From Ectopseudomonas mendocina (GTDB taxonomy: Bacteria; Pseudomonadota; Gammaproteobacteria; Pseudomonadales; Pseudomonadaceae), in the NCBI RefSeq assembly GCF_008041835.1, contig NZ_VRYE01000071.1:1-61737 (forward strand): a stretch of 61,737 nt of DNA, in the 5' to 3' direction. Both the position numbers and the translations under genes were made by a program. Under the pieces are notes generated by a model. The model worked only from the letters and a program-made list of their open reading frames with translations, was not told the origin of the DNA and searched no databases. Position 1 is the first letter of the stretch. Every line of letters starts with the position of its first letter. Positions 1 through 8,938 of this stretch are shown here, in pieces.

Positions 1-19
1 AGATGTAGATAAGGGACAG
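1..19 (+). other. Adapter-like sequence at window start
   Basis: The first 19 bases match the Tn5 mosaic-end adapter used in tagmentation libraries at 16 of 19 positions; the differences are at positions 7, 8 and 14. The match lies exactly at the window end, as expected for untrimmed adapter with base errors at a contig edge. It is unlikely to be genomic. Chance similarity cannot be excluded without reads. Confidence 0.5.
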
Positions 20-70
20 GTGGGCGAGTCCATGTAATTAGTTCAGGGGATTTATCCCGCCATTGCCTTT

Positions 71-92
71 CCCCGGATTGCATCCGGGCTAC
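71..92. repeat. REP-like palindrome, CCCGGAT family
   Basis: A short palindrome with 7-bp arms CCCGGAT/ATCCGGG around TGC, followed by CTAC. The same element recurs at about 5515, 18043, 24201 (one mismatch) and 33253. Its terminal CTAC, read on the minus strand as GTAG, supplies the TAG stop codon of the adjacent NRDE gene (89-91). Confidence 0.85.
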
Positions 93-832
93 CGGCGTAA
101 CGCGACTTCGCCGAGTACGGCGCCATGCGCGCCGAAGCTGCGCTCGGTGATGTTCCAGTCGCCACTCTGCTCAAGGTTCAACACCGTGCTGGCGCGGGTG
201 CCATAGGTTGCGCTGGCGATGAACACACTCGATAGCAGGCGCTCCGTGGCCAGTCCTACGCCAGTGTCCGGCAGCAGATGATCGGCCGGTTGGCGGTTGT
301 CGCTCAGCAGCTCGAGCAAGTCCTCATCCACACCCTCGATGCGCTCGCGCAACGCCTCTCTGGCGTACAGCAGTTTCGGCCAAGGCGTGTCGAGACTGGC
401 GTTGGACATGCCGTAGATGCCGCTGCGCAGTTGCCGAGGCCGCCCTTCCCGGGAGTTGAAATGCCAGAGCTGCTGGCGGTCGCCCAGCAGCAGGTTGAAA
501 CCGGCATAGTCGGCAGCGTCGCGCATGATCCTGTCGAGATAGGCCGGCGCTGATGCCTGACCCAGCAGATACTCGGTCGTCAGGGCGCCGCGTGAGCGCG
601 GGCCGGCTTTCAGCCTGGGGTCGCGGATATTGGTCAGTGCGGCGAAGCGGCCTTCGGCGGTGATGCCCAGCCAGGTGCCGCCAGCCTGCAGGTCGCGACC
701 AGCGAATATGCCGGGGGCATCTGCCCATTCACTCAACGCGGCGCTGGGACGCGCGTAGAACTCGTCGCGGTTGGCCGCCAGGCGCAGCACCGTCGGGCTT
801 TCCGGCTGCCAGGCGAAGACGATCAGGCACAT
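89..832 (-). CDS. NRDE family protein (TANGO2-like)
   Basis: About 247 residues beginning MCLIVFAW and carrying the eponymous N-R-D-E motif (AANRDEF) near residue 20, with the Cys2 typical of this family. Members are related to eukaryotic TANGO2; the bacterial function is not established. The start at 832 is chosen because a strong AGGAGG lies 7 bases upstream and it puts Cys at position 2; an ATG two codons upstream would sit almost on top of that ribosome site. The gene is divergent from the exporter at 961. The stop codon is provided by the repeat at 71-92. Confidence 0.85.
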   Translation of the reverse strand: MCLIVFAWQPESPTVLRLAANRDEFYARPSAALSEWADAPGIFAGRDLQAGGTWLGITAEGRFAALTNIRDPRLKAGPRSRGALTTEYLLGQASAPAYLDRIMRDAADYAGFNLLLGDRQQLWHFNSREGRPRQLRSGIYGMSNASLDTPWPKLLYAREALRERIEGVDEDLLELLSDNRQPADHLLPDTGVGLATERLLSSVFIASATYGTRASTVLNLEQSGDWNITERSFGAHGAVLGEVALRR

Positions 833-960
833 GCGCATTCCTCCTATGGCGGAACCTGCCAGGCTAGCGAGCGGAGCCTGGGGCGGCAACCATTGCGTCG
901 CCCCGTGTGCCGTTGTTAGGGAATTTCCGCTACCATGCGCCTTTGCTTGTGGGGGTGTCG

Positions 961-1743
961 ATGGAGCTGCTGCTCTACCTGGTACTGGGCTCGGCTGCAG
1001 GTGTGCTGGCCGGTCTGTTTGGCGTGGGCGGTGGTCTGATCATCGTACCGGTGCTGGTGCTGAGTTTTACCGCTCAGGGCATGGCCCCGGAAATCCTCAC
1101 GCACATGGCCGTGGGCACGTCTCTGGCGACCATCGTCTTCACCTCGATCAACTCGCTGCTTGAGCATCACCGCAAGGGGGCGGTACGCTGGCCGCTGTTT
1201 CGCTGGCTGACGCTGGGTATCCTGCTGGGTGCAGCGCTGGGTGCACTGACCGCAGCGCTGATCCAGGGGCCTTGGTTGCAGAAGATCATCGGTACCTTCG
1301 CCATCGTCGTGGCGGTGCAGATGGCGCTGGATCTGAAACCCAAGGCCAGCCGTGGTGTCCCAGGCAAGCCCACATTGACCGTGGCTGGCGGGGTAATCGG
1401 CTGGGCCTCGGCGATCTTCGGCATTGGCGGTGGTTCGCTGACCGTACCCTTCCTGGTCTGGCGCAGCGTGCCGATGCAGCAGGCCGTAGCGACCTCGGCG
1501 GCCTGTGGTTTGCCGATTGCTATCGCCGGGGCGCTGAGCTTCATGTTCACTGGCTGGGGGCATGCGAGTCTGCCGCCATGGAGCGTCGGTTTCGTGTATC
1601 TCCCGGCAGTACTGGGGATCGCCATGACCAGCATGTTCTTTGCCCGTTTGGGGGCGCGTCTGGCTCATCGCCTGTCGCCCCTGTTGCTCAAGCGTCTGTT
1701 CGCCCTGCTGCTGCTGAGCGTGGGCCTGAGTTTTTTCATTTAA
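961..1743 (+). CDS. TSUP family permease (TauE/SafE-like)
   Basis: A 260-residue integral membrane protein of the sulfite exporter TauE/SafE family. Two glycine-rich repeats, GLFGVGGG near residue 18 and AIFGIGGG in the second half, mark the internal duplication of the fold; about eight hydrophobic segments are visible. Members export small anions such as sulfite or sulfoacetate, but the substrate here is not deducible. The start at 961 places the first membrane helix at the N-terminus; an in-frame ATG at 907 would add a non-hydrophobic leader. It lies 10 bases before lgt and is probably co-transcribed with it. Confidence 0.85.
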   Translation: MELLLYLVLGSAAGVLAGLFGVGGGLIIVPVLVLSFTAQGMAPEILTHMAVGTSLATIVFTSINSLLEHHRKGAVRWPLFRWLTLGILLGAALGALTAALIQGPWLQKIIGTFAIVVAVQMALDLKPKASRGVPGKPTLTVAGGVIGWASAIFGIGGGSLTVPFLVWRSVPMQQAVATSAACGLPIAIAGALSFMFTGWGHASLPPWSVGFVYLPAVLGIAMTSMFFARLGARLAHRLSPLLLKRLFALLLLSVGLSFFI

Positions 1744-1753
1744 GGAGTCCTGG

Positions 1754-2554
1754 ATGCTGCCTTATCCGCAGATCGACCCGGTGGCCATCGCCCTTGGTCC
1801 CCTGAAAATCCACTGGTACGGCCTGATGTACCTGGTTGGTATTGGCGGTGCCTGGTGGCTGGCCTCGCGCCGGCTGGAGCGTTTCGATGCGACCTGGAGC
1901 AAGGACAAGCTGTCCGATCTGGTGTTCTGGGTGGCCATGGGGGTGATTCTCGGCGGCCGTCTGGGTTACGTGTTCTTCTATGACTTTGCTGCCTATATCG
2001 CCGAACCGGCGAAGATCCTGCGAGTCTGGGAGGGCGGCATGTCCTTCCATGGCGGGCTGATCGGGGTGATGCTGGCGACCTGGTGGTTCGGCAAGCGCAA
2101 CGGCAAAAGCTTCTTCGAGCTGATGGACTTTATCGCACCACTGGTGCCGATTGGCCTGGGTGCCGGACGCATTGGCAACTTTATCAACGCCGAGCTGTGG
2201 GGCAAGGCCACCGATGTGCCCTGGGCGATGGTCTTTCCCACCGACCCCGAGCAACTGGCGCGGCATCCGTCGCAGCTCTACCAGTTCGCCCTGGAAGGCG
2301 TGGCGCTGTTCACCATCCTCTGGTTCTATTCGCGTAAACCACGTCCGACCATGGCGGTATCCGGCATGTTCGCCGCCTGTTACGGAGTGTTCCGCTTCAT
2401 CGTCGAATTCGTTCGTGTGCCGGATGCCCAGCTGGGCTACCTGGCCTGGGACTGGCTGACCATGGGGCAGGTTCTCTGCCTGCCGATGATCCTCGGTGGC
2501 ATCGGCTTGATCGCCTACGCCTACAAGCGCCAGCCTGTTCAACGAGCCGTCTGA
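1754..2554 (+). CDS. lgt: Prolipoprotein diacylglyceryl transferase
   Basis: 266 residues. Lgt transfers diacylglycerol from phosphatidylglycerol to the lipobox cysteine of prolipoproteins at the inner membrane, the first step of lipoprotein maturation. The family signature [15 protein letters not shown] is present around residue 137, along with HGG (SFHGGLIG) in the earlier periplasmic region and several hydrophobic helices. Its TGA stop overlaps the thyA ATG by one base, so lgt and thyA are translationally coupled, an arrangement widespread in proteobacteria. Confidence 0.97.
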   Translation: MLPYPQIDPVAIALGPLKIHWYGLMYLVGIGGAWWLASRRLERFDATWSKDKLSDLVFWVAMGVILGGRLGYVFFYDFAAYIAEPAKILRVWEGGMSFHGGLIGVMLATWWFGKRNGKSFFELMDFIAPLVPIGLGAGRIGNFINAELWGKATDVPWAMVFPTDPEQLARHPSQLYQFALEGVALFTILWFYSRKPRPTMAVSGMFAACYGVFRFIVEFVRVPDAQLGYLAWDWLTMGQVLCLPMILGGIGLIAYAYKRQPVQRAV

Positions 2555-3348
2555 TGAAACAGTATCTCGACCTGATGCGCCACGTGCGCGAGCACGGCAC
2601 CTTCAAGGAAGACCGTACCGGTACCGGCACCTACAGCGTGTTCGGCTACCAGATGCGCTTCGACCTGGCCGACGGCTTCCCTCTCGTCACCACCAAGAAG
2701 TGCCACCTGCGTTCGATCATCCACGAGTTGCTGTGGTTTCTGCAGGGTGACACCAACATCAAGTACCTCAAGGACAACGGTGTCAGCATCTGGGATGAAT
2801 GGGCCGACGAGAATGGTGACCTCGGCCCAGTCTACGGCTACCAGTGGCGCAGTTGGCCGGCGCCCAACGGCGAGTCCATCGACCAGATCGCCAAGCTGAT
2901 CGAGATGATCAGGAAGAATCCGGATTCGCGCCGCCTGATCGTCTCGGCCTGGAACCCGGCGCTGGTCGAGCAGATGGCCCTGCCACCGTGCCACGCGCTG
3001 TTCCAGTTCTATGTGGCGGACGGCAAGCTCAGCTGCCAGCTCTATCAGCGTTCGGCGGACATCTTCCTTGGCGTGCCCTTCAACATCGCCAGCTACGCGC
3101 TGCTGACGCTGATGGTGGCGCAGGTGTGCGATCTGCAGCCGGGTGAGTTCATCTGGACCGGCGGTGACTGCCACCTGTACGCCAACCATATCGAGCAGAC
3201 CGACCTGCAACTGACCCGCCAACCGCTGCCGCTGCCGACCATGAAGCTCAACCCCGAGGTGAAGGATCTGCTGGCCTTCAAATTCGAGGACTTCGAGCTG
3301 GTCGGCTACGAGGCGCATCCGCATATCAAGGCGCCGGTGGCCGTCTGA
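2554..3348 (+). CDS. thyA: Thymidylate synthase
   Basis: 264 residues, the same length as the E. coli enzyme. It methylates dUMP to dTMP using methylene-tetrahydrofolate as methyl donor and reductant. The catalytic Cys is in [10 protein letters not shown] at residue 146, the active-site Arg pair is in DSRRL, and the folate/dUMP-binding C-terminus ends APVAV. The dihydrofolate product is recycled by folA about 5 kb downstream, with the RAYT and GTPase insertions in between. Confidence 0.98.
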   Translation: MKQYLDLMRHVREHGTFKEDRTGTGTYSVFGYQMRFDLADGFPLVTTKKCHLRSIIHELLWFLQGDTNIKYLKDNGVSIWDEWADENGDLGPVYGYQWRSWPAPNGESIDQIAKLIEMIRKNPDSRRLIVSAWNPALVEQMALPPCHALFQFYVADGKLSCQLYQRSADIFLGVPFNIASYALLTLMVAQVCDLQPGEFIWTGGDCHLYANHIEQTDLQLTRQPLPLPTMKLNPEVKDLLAFKFEDFELVGYEAHPHIKAPVAV

Positions 3349-3365
3349 GATGGAAATGCGTGGGC

Positions 3366-3468
3366 TCTGGTGGGCTAAAGCCCAGCCTACGGTATGAAGC
3401 GGATCGCCGCCCGGCCCACCCTACGGTCTGTAAGTTCTACTAGGATGTAGGGTGGGCTTCAGCCCACC
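3366..3468. repeat. REP cluster 5' of the RAYT gene
   Basis: Holds a degenerate unit (3366-3426) and a perfect copy of GGTGGGCTTCAGCCCACC at 3451-3468 preceded by GTAG. The palindrome has 8-bp arms around TC. Perfect copies recur at 4055, 4101, 10332, 28863, 57780 and 57814. This 103-base cluster lies between thyA and the transposase. Confidence 0.85.
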
Positions 3469-3512
3469 GCAAACACCGCTCCGCATCATTCCCAATGGAC
3501 AAAGGATTGCCC

Positions 3513-4040
3513 ATGCCCAACTACCGCCGCGAACGGATTACCGGTGCAACCTACTTCTTCACGGTCACTCTCGCTGACCGTCGTTCGCGCATACTGGTGG
3601 AAGAAATCGCGCTGCTGCGCCAGGTCTACGTCGCGGCCAACAAGCGCATGCCGTTCAAGACCGTCGCCATCTGTGTTCTACCCGACCACCTGCATGCTGT
3701 TTGGGAGTTGCCTGAGGATGACCGCGACTATTCCCTGCGTTGGGCATCGATCAAAAGCCAGTTCTCGCGTGCGCTACCTGCCGTGGCCAGCGTCAGCGCC
3801 AGCAAATCCAGAAAGCGTGAGAAAGGCATCTGGCAGAGACGCCTCTGGGAGCACTGCATCCGTGATGAGGATGACCTGGCACGGCATGTCGATTACATCC
3901 ATTTCAACCCGGTCAAGCACGGCCTGGTGACGAGGGTTGGCGACTGGCCTTATTCGAGTTTCCATCGTTATGTCGCGCGAGGGCTTTTGCCGGCAGATTG
4001 GGGTGGCCGGGATGATTGTGATGGGGAGTTTGGGGAGTAG
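3513..4040 (+). CDS. REP-associated tyrosine transposase (RAYT)
   Basis: 175 residues of the Y1/HUH transposase branch (IS200/IS605-related) that acts on REP palindromes. Visible are the metal-binding HLH at residues 59-61 (PDHLHAVWELP) and the C-terminal catalytic motif DYIHFNPVKHGLV with Tyr128. The start is the ATG before PNYRRERI, typical for the family; the upstream ATG at 3495 adds six unconserved residues. The gene is flanked on both sides by GTGGG-type REP palindromes, the layout called a REPtron. Catalytic residues are intact, so it may be active or domesticated. Confidence 0.9.
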   Translation: MPNYRRERITGATYFFTVTLADRRSRILVEEIALLRQVYVAANKRMPFKTVAICVLPDHLHAVWELPEDDRDYSLRWASIKSQFSRALPAVASVSASKSRKREKGIWQRRLWEHCIRDEDDLARHVDYIHFNPVKHGLVTRVGDWPYSSFHRYVARGLLPADWGGRDDCDGEFGE

Positions 4041-4054
4041 CGGGGCGCCGATCT

Positions 4055-4118
4055 GGTGGGCTGAAGCCCACCCTACAGGTAACTATCGCCCATCGCGTAG
4101 GGTGGGCTTCAGCCCACC
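4055..4118. repeat. Inverted REP pair 3' of the RAYT gene (BIME)
   Basis: Two perfect palindromes (4055-4072 and 4101-4118) face each other, with CTAC and GTAG tags pointing inward. The second copy contains the TGA stop (4109-4111, minus strand) of the DUF3482 gene. Together with the cluster at 3366-3468 it brackets the transposase. Confidence 0.85.
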
Positions 4119-5491
4119 GATTGCATAGCGAGGTCGCCGCGCAGGCGTTCCACTTGTTCAGCGCGGTCGGCCTCTTCCAGGCGTGCGCCGGGGTTGAGCG
4201 ACGACCACTCGGGATGCGCCCGTGCCACGTTAAGTGGGGCGGGTAGCTTGCCCTGGCGCCACAGGGTTTCCTGAGGTGCGTTGAGGGTGATGGCGTCCAT
4301 GGCGGCGTGGCCGCGTATGTCGAGCGCCGCCAGCAACTGTTGTTGGCGCAGGGCGAGCAGGCGCAGCACGGCGTCGTCGACGGTCAATTCGCGCTGGCCT
4401 TTCAATTTTCCTTTCAGTCTTTCCCCGTAATTGCGCAGTGTCTGCGCACTGCCGCCGATCACCGCGCCCAGTGCTGCGGCAGCACCAAGGGTGAGGCCGC
4501 CGACCAGCAGGTCGACACCGACGCCAGTGGCGGCGCCGGCAGCCATGCCGCCACCGACCTTGATGCCCAGCTGCTTCAGCGTTTCCGGGTTGAACAGATC
4601 ATCACCCCAGCGGCCGTCGAGCAGCGGCAAGTCGGCCGCTTTGGCATCGCCGCTGCGGAAGGCATACAGGCGCAGCAGGGCTTCGACGCAGCGCTGTTCG
4701 CGTTGGCGAATCGCATCGCGTAGCTCAGAAATGGCGCCTTGTTCCAGCACCGGTTGCGCGGCGACGCTGCGGCGGCAGGCGGCACAGTCGATCAGCAGTT
4801 CGGCGATCAGGCGTTGGCCGGCCTGGCGTCGGGCCTGACGCTGCGTCTCGTGATCCTCGATCAGGCGCTGCAACTGCGGGCGCGAACGCTCCAGCAGCAG
4901 GGCCAGGCTTTCGTACAGGCGCCGCTCGCCATCTTCGGGGGGCGCCACGCTGTCGAAGGCTACCAGGGCATGCAGGCCGAGGCGCGCCAGTGCCTCGCGC
5001 CACTCACTTTCACGATGGCCGGCAGTGGCGACGAAGTTGAGCACCGGCAGTAACGGTCGGCCGCACATGGTCAGCACCGCCAGTTCGTCGCGGTACTTGG
5101 CCAGTACCGGCTCGCGCACATCGATCACGTACAGGCCGGCATCGGATGCCATGAGTTGGCGCAGCACCTTGGCTTCCTGTTCGTAGCGCTGGCGCGCCTC
5201 GCTGCCTTCGAGAAAACGGCTCAGACGGGCCGGCCCGTCCAGGCGTTCGCCGGGGCGGTCTAGGCGCTCCAGGTAATCGAGCAGGGCAATGGCGTCTTCC
5301 AGGCCGGGGGTATCGTATAGCTCCAGCAGCGCCTGACCATCCACCGACAGACGCGCACCCTCGACATGGCGGGTGGTGCTGGCGCGCGGCGAGACTTCGC
5401 CGAACTCCACGTCGCGGGTCAGGGTGCGCAGCAGTGAGGTCTTGCCGACATTGGTGTGGCCGACCAGGGCGAGTTTCAGCGGCTGGTTCAT
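4109..5491 (-). CDS. DUF3482 GTPase
   Basis: 460 residues with an N-terminal Era/TrmE-like G domain: P-loop GHTNVGKT at 11-18 and DTPGLED near residue 60. The C-terminal part has a glycine/alanine-rich hydrophobic segment (KVGGGMAAGAATGVGVDLLVGG...), suggesting membrane contact. It usually neighbours a DUF2868 protein, as here. The function of the family is unknown; involvement in envelope processes is only a guess. Its last coding triplets run into a REP palindrome that supplies the stop. Confidence 0.85.
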   Translation of the reverse strand: MNQPLKLALVGHTNVGKTSLLRTLTRDVEFGEVSPRASTTRHVEGARLSVDGQALLELYDTPGLEDAIALLDYLERLDRPGERLDGPARLSRFLEGSEARQRYEQEAKVLRQLMASDAGLYVIDVREPVLAKYRDELAVLTMCGRPLLPVLNFVATAGHRESEWREALARLGLHALVAFDSVAPPEDGERRLYESLALLLERSRPQLQRLIEDHETQRQARRQAGQRLIAELLIDCAACRRSVAAQPVLEQGAISELRDAIRQREQRCVEALLRLYAFRSGDAKAADLPLLDGRWGDDLFNPETLKQLGIKVGGGMAAGAATGVGVDLLVGGLTLGAAAALGAVIGGSAQTLRNYGERLKGKLKGQRELTVDDAVLRLLALRQQQLLAALDIRGHAAMDAITLNAPQETLWRQGKLPAPLNVARAHPEWSSLNPGARLEEADRAEQVERLRGDLAMQSVG

Positions 5492-5512
5492 GGTGTAGAC
5501 CCTGGCACGGTT

Positions 5513-5579
5513 TCCCCGGATTGCATCCGGGCTACGCGCTCCCCTCTCCCGCTTGCGTGAGAGGGGTTGGGGGAGAGGG
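5513..5579. repeat. CCCGGAT palindrome plus CCCCTCTC hairpin
   Basis: The gap between the DUF2868 and DUF3482 genes contains one CCCGGAT-family palindrome (5515-5531, then CTAC) followed by a hairpin with arms CCCCTCTC (5541-5548) and GAGAGGGG (5559-5566). The hairpin continues into a purine-rich tail that could pair alternatively. It could attenuate transcription between the two genes. Confidence 0.75.
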
Positions 5580-5590
5580 TAATGGAAGCG

Positions 5591-6982
5591 TCAGTCATGC
5601 CCGTTCTCCAGCCAGCTCAAGGGCGACGTATCGCGGTGCGCCAGGCCCAGGCTGGCGAGTGCCTGATGCCAGTCCGCCAGGCGGGCGCTGTCCAGGCTTT
5701 CACCGGGCGCGGGCGGTAGCAGCCAGATGCGCGTGGCAGAGGCGCAGCGCGCCAGCTCGCCGAGCAGTGCCAGGGTGCCGCGATCCGGTGAGCGGCGCGG
5801 GTCGCAAGCGATGGCCAGACGTTCGGGCGGGAAGCGGGTCAGTTGTTCGAGCAACTGACGGCGCTGTTCGCGGCTGTCGATCACCCCGGCATCGGCCACG
5901 TTCTTGGGTAACGGAGTCGGCGGCCAGGGGCGATGCTCGTCCAGTTCGATGCCGAGTAGCAGGGCGCCGCTGCCAGCTTGGGTCGCGGCGCCGCCTTGCG
6001 GCTGATGCAGTGCGGCGGGCGCCAGGTCGCAGATGCCGAGGCGTTCGCTGTCCGGTTGCAGGCGCTGGCGCAGCAGGCTGTAGCCGGGCAGGTCGAGATC
6101 CAGGCGCAGCGCGCCTTTGCCGGATTGCCAGCGCCACAGGCACAGCAGCGCCAGCAGCAGGCGCGGTAGCAGGCCATAGACCAGCACCACGCCGACCAGC
6201 CAGCCGGCCCAGCTCTGCCGTGCGGCTTCGCTGGCGATGGCGGCATCGCCGCTGGCGCGGATCACGTCGATATCCGGCAGGCTGAAACCGAGCAGCGCGG
6301 GCAGGGCGCCGATGGCCTGGGTCAGGGCGATGAAGGTGTCGCCGCCGAGGATGGTGGTCTCCCAGACGAAGCCATAGCGGCGGGTGGCGAGCAGCAGCAA
6401 CAGGGTGCTCAGCGCGGCGAGCATGGCCAGCGTCCACAGGCCGTTGACCAGCAGGCCCAGGCCCCAGCGGGTCAGGCGCTGGCGTTGCAGCATCAGTAGC
6501 AGGGCCGGGGCCAACTGCGCGGCGCTGGCGTCGCGTGCCAATTTTTCGCTAAGCCACAGCCACAGGCGACCGAGCGCGCCAGGGTGGTCGCGGGTCAGCA
6601 GCAGGCCCAGCAGCCAGCCAAGCAGCATCAGCAGGTTGAGCCCGAGCAGGCTGCCCAGTGCCCAGAACACATTGACGGGTTGGCGCCCGTCACCCAACGC
6701 GGCCAGAGCCAGGCCGAAGCCGCTGAGCAGGGCCAACAGCGCCAGCAGCAGACCGGCCAGGCGTGCGCCCTGCAACCAGTGCAACAGCGCCTGCCACTGA
6801 CCATCACGGCGGGCCAGCAGCAGGGCGCGCTGCTGAATGCGCTCGGCCAGATCAGCCGCATCGGCGCGGGCCAGGCGATTGGCCTCGGCGTCCTCGAGTG
6901 GGCCGGCGTGTTCCTCGCGCAGGCGAATGGTCTCGCTGAGCCAGAGGCGTTGGAACAGTGTGGGGGAGGAGGCGTCTGTCAC
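5591..6982 (-). CDS. DUF2868 membrane protein
   Basis: 463 residues. The N-terminal region is charged (SETIRLREEHAGPLEDAEANRLAR), followed by at least four hydrophobic segments between about residues 65 and 290, then a soluble C-terminal part. It precedes the DUF3482 GTPase in the same direction, separated by 99 bases of repeats; this pairing is recurrent and suggests the two act as a membrane-anchored GTPase system. No catalytic motif is evident and no function is assigned. Confidence 0.8.
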   Translation of the reverse strand: MTDASSPTLFQRLWLSETIRLREEHAGPLEDAEANRLARADAADLAERIQQRALLLARRDGQWQALLHWLQGARLAGLLLALLALLSGFGLALAALGDGRQPVNVFWALGSLLGLNLLMLLGWLLGLLLTRDHPGALGRLWLWLSEKLARDASAAQLAPALLLMLQRQRLTRWGLGLLVNGLWTLAMLAALSTLLLLLATRRYGFVWETTILGGDTFIALTQAIGALPALLGFSLPDIDVIRASGDAAIASEAARQSWAGWLVGVVLVYGLLPRLLLALLCLWRWQSGKGALRLDLDLPGYSLLRQRLQPDSERLGICDLAPAALHQPQGGAATQAGSGALLLGIELDEHRPWPPTPLPKNVADAGVIDSREQRRQLLEQLTRFPPERLAIACDPRRSPDRGTLALLGELARCASATRIWLLPPAPGESLDSARLADWHQALASLGLAHRDTSPLSWLENGHD

Positions 6983-6999
6983 GCGGCGTCTCGTCGTTC

Positions 7000-7029
7000 G
7001 GATCAGGGGTTGAGGATAACCCCTGATCC
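7000..7029 (-). terminator. Probable terminator hairpin after glpQ
   Basis: A perfect 12-bp inverted repeat (7000-7011 and 7018-7029) with a 6-base loop lies just past the glpQ stop. There is no clear U-tract, so it may act as an mRNA-stabilising hairpin instead. Confidence 0.6.
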
Positions 7030-7042
7030 GCCTTGGTGCTAA

Positions 7043-8188
7043 TCAGCGCTGCTCGCGCAAACGCACGGAGATATCCGGCTGGTCGATGAACAGGCCATCG
7101 ATACCGGTGGCAAGGAAGGCGCGCAGCTCGGCATCGATGTCGCCGCGATCACTTGGTACGTCGCCACTGCGCAGGCGGGTGGGCAGGAAGGCGTTTTCAG
7201 CGCGGAAGGTGTAGGGATGCACCTTGAGCCCGGCCGCATGGGCGTCACGTACCAGGCTGGTCGGCTCTGTGAGGTTACCGGTGGTATCACGCGGGATGAT
7301 CATGCCTTTCTCCGGGCCGATGCCGCTGGCGTAACGCGCGATGTTTTTCAGACCTTCTGGCGTGATCATCTGTTGATAGCCAAGACCGCTGCCAAGCACC
7401 TGCTGATCGTAGGGTTGGCCTTCTACCCAGAGCAGTTGTACCAGGCGAATCGCGGTCAGTTTGCTCAGCTTCTGGAGGTTGTCCACTTCGAAGGACTGGA
7501 TGTACACCGGCGCCTCGGCACTGTCATAACCGTTGCGTTTCAGGGTGGCCAGCAGCGGCTCTTCCATGGCCAGATTCAGGCGCTGGAAGTGAGTCGGGTG
7601 CTTGGTTTCCGGGTACAGGCCAATCACCCGTTGCTGGCTGGCCTCCAGCCTTTTCGCCAGGTCGATGATCTCCTGCAGGGTGGGAATCTCGAACTGACCA
7701 TCGAAGCGTGTGTTGCCTGGGCGTTGCTGGGGGATGCGCTCGATGGCACGCAAGGTTTTCAGCTCAGCCAGGGTGAAGTCCTCGCTGAACCAGCCTTCCA
7801 GGCTGACGCCATCGACCGTCTGGGTGCGCTTGCGCTCGGCGAACTCGGGGCGCTGCGCCACGTCGGTGGTCAGCCCCAGTTCGTTGTCATGGCGGGCGAC
7901 CAGTTGGCCGTCGCGGGTCATTACCAGATCCGGCTCGATGTAGTCGGCGCCCTGCAGAATGGCCAGTGCGTAGGCGGCCAGGGTGTGTTCGGGGGCGTAA
8001 CCGCTGGCACCGCGATGGGCGATGATCAATGGCGCGCTGGCACTATGGGTGTGTGTCTGCTGGGCGCTCGGTTGTTGCCTGGCCCAGTCGATGGCGGCCT
8101 GGACGTTGTCGGCGGGTGTCGGGCCGGCGAAGGCCAGAACCGGCAGTAGTGCGCTGCCCACTAACCAGGCAGAGAGTGATTTCGACAT
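7043..8188 (-). CDS. glpQ: Glycerophosphodiester phosphodiesterase, periplasmic
   Basis: 381 residues with a signal peptide ending near residue 21 (VLAFA). It hydrolyses glycerophosphodiesters to glycerol-3-phosphate and an alcohol. Catalytic HRG at 58-60 (IIAHRGASGYAPEHT) and the metal-binding segment EPDLVMTRDGQLVARHD are both present, and the length fits the GlpQ class rather than the shorter cytosolic UgpQ. No glpT or ugp genes are nearby. The gene is divergent from folA. Confidence 0.93.
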   Translation of the reverse strand: MSKSLSAWLVGSALLPVLAFAGPTPADNVQAAIDWARQQPSAQQTHTHSASAPLIIAHRGASGYAPEHTLAAYALAILQGADYIEPDLVMTRDGQLVARHDNELGLTTDVAQRPEFAERKRTQTVDGVSLEGWFSEDFTLAELKTLRAIERIPQQRPGNTRFDGQFEIPTLQEIIDLAKRLEASQQRVIGLYPETKHPTHFQRLNLAMEEPLLATLKRNGYDSAEAPVYIQSFEVDNLQKLSKLTAIRLVQLLWVEGQPYDQQVLGSGLGYQQMITPEGLKNIARYASGIGPEKGMIIPRDTTGNLTEPTSLVRDAHAAGLKVHPYTFRAENAFLPTRLRSGDVPSDRGDIDAELRAFLATGIDGLFIDQPDISVRLREQR

Positions 8189-8315
8189 GAGGCTGGCTCC
8201 TTGCTCGTAAGTTCAGCCGCTAGCCTGCAACGGCAAATGTGACGATACGATGACCGCGCGGCTGCAGCCACAGGCGGGCTGCAGGGCTGCTGGGTGCTCT
8301 GCTATGCTCGCGACC

Positions 8316-8834
8316 ATGAAAACGACTCTACCTCTTTCTCTGATCGCCGCGCTCGCGCACAACCGTGTGATCGGTCGCGACAACCAATTGCCCTGGCATC
8401 TGCCGGCGGATCTCAAGCACTTCAAGGCGCTGACCCTGGGCAAGCCGATCATCATGGGGCGCAAGACCTGGGATTCGCTCGGTCGGCCGTTGCCGGGGCG
8501 GCTCAATATCGTGGTCAGCCGCCAGCCAGGTCTGACCCTGGAAGGTGCCGAAGTGTTCGCGACATTGGAAGACGCCATCGCGCGTGCCGATGTCTGGGCG
8601 CGTGAAGAGGGTGCCGAGGAATTGATGCTGATCGGCGGTGCGCAGCTCTACGAACTGGGCCTGGAACAGGCCGATCGCCTGTATCTGACCTGGGTCGGCC
8701 TGGAGCCTGAGGGCGATGCGTTCTTTCCGCAAATAGACGAGGCGCTCTGGCGCGTGACATCCAGCGTCGAGCATCCGGCCTCTGCCGAGACGCCCTTCTA
8801 CGCCTTCGAGGTGTGGGAGCGGCGCGGCGCATAA
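8316..8834 (+). CDS. folA: Dihydrofolate reductase
   Basis: 172 residues. It reduces dihydrofolate to tetrahydrofolate with NADPH and regenerates the cofactor consumed by ThyA. Recognisable are the N-terminal LIAALAHNRVIG, the Met20-loop equivalent, WHLPADLKHFKALT with the conserved acidic residue, GRKTWDSLG, and the late GGAQLYE. The start at 8316 gives MKTTLPLSLIAAL; the ATG at 8250 adds a compositionally odd 22-residue extension. Confidence 0.97.
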   Translation: MKTTLPLSLIAALAHNRVIGRDNQLPWHLPADLKHFKALTLGKPIIMGRKTWDSLGRPLPGRLNIVVSRQPGLTLEGAEVFATLEDAIARADVWAREEGAEELMLIGGAQLYELGLEQADRLYLTWVGLEPEGDAFFPQIDEALWRVTSSVEHPASAETPFYAFEVWERRGA

Positions 8835-8938
8835 GCATAACGACCGCTCCGGCTGTCTCTGCCGCCTGATCCCCCCGGCGCGCAAGACAGCCATTGCCTT
8901 GCCTCTGCCGTAATTTGAATGTTGCTGCAGGTATTTCG

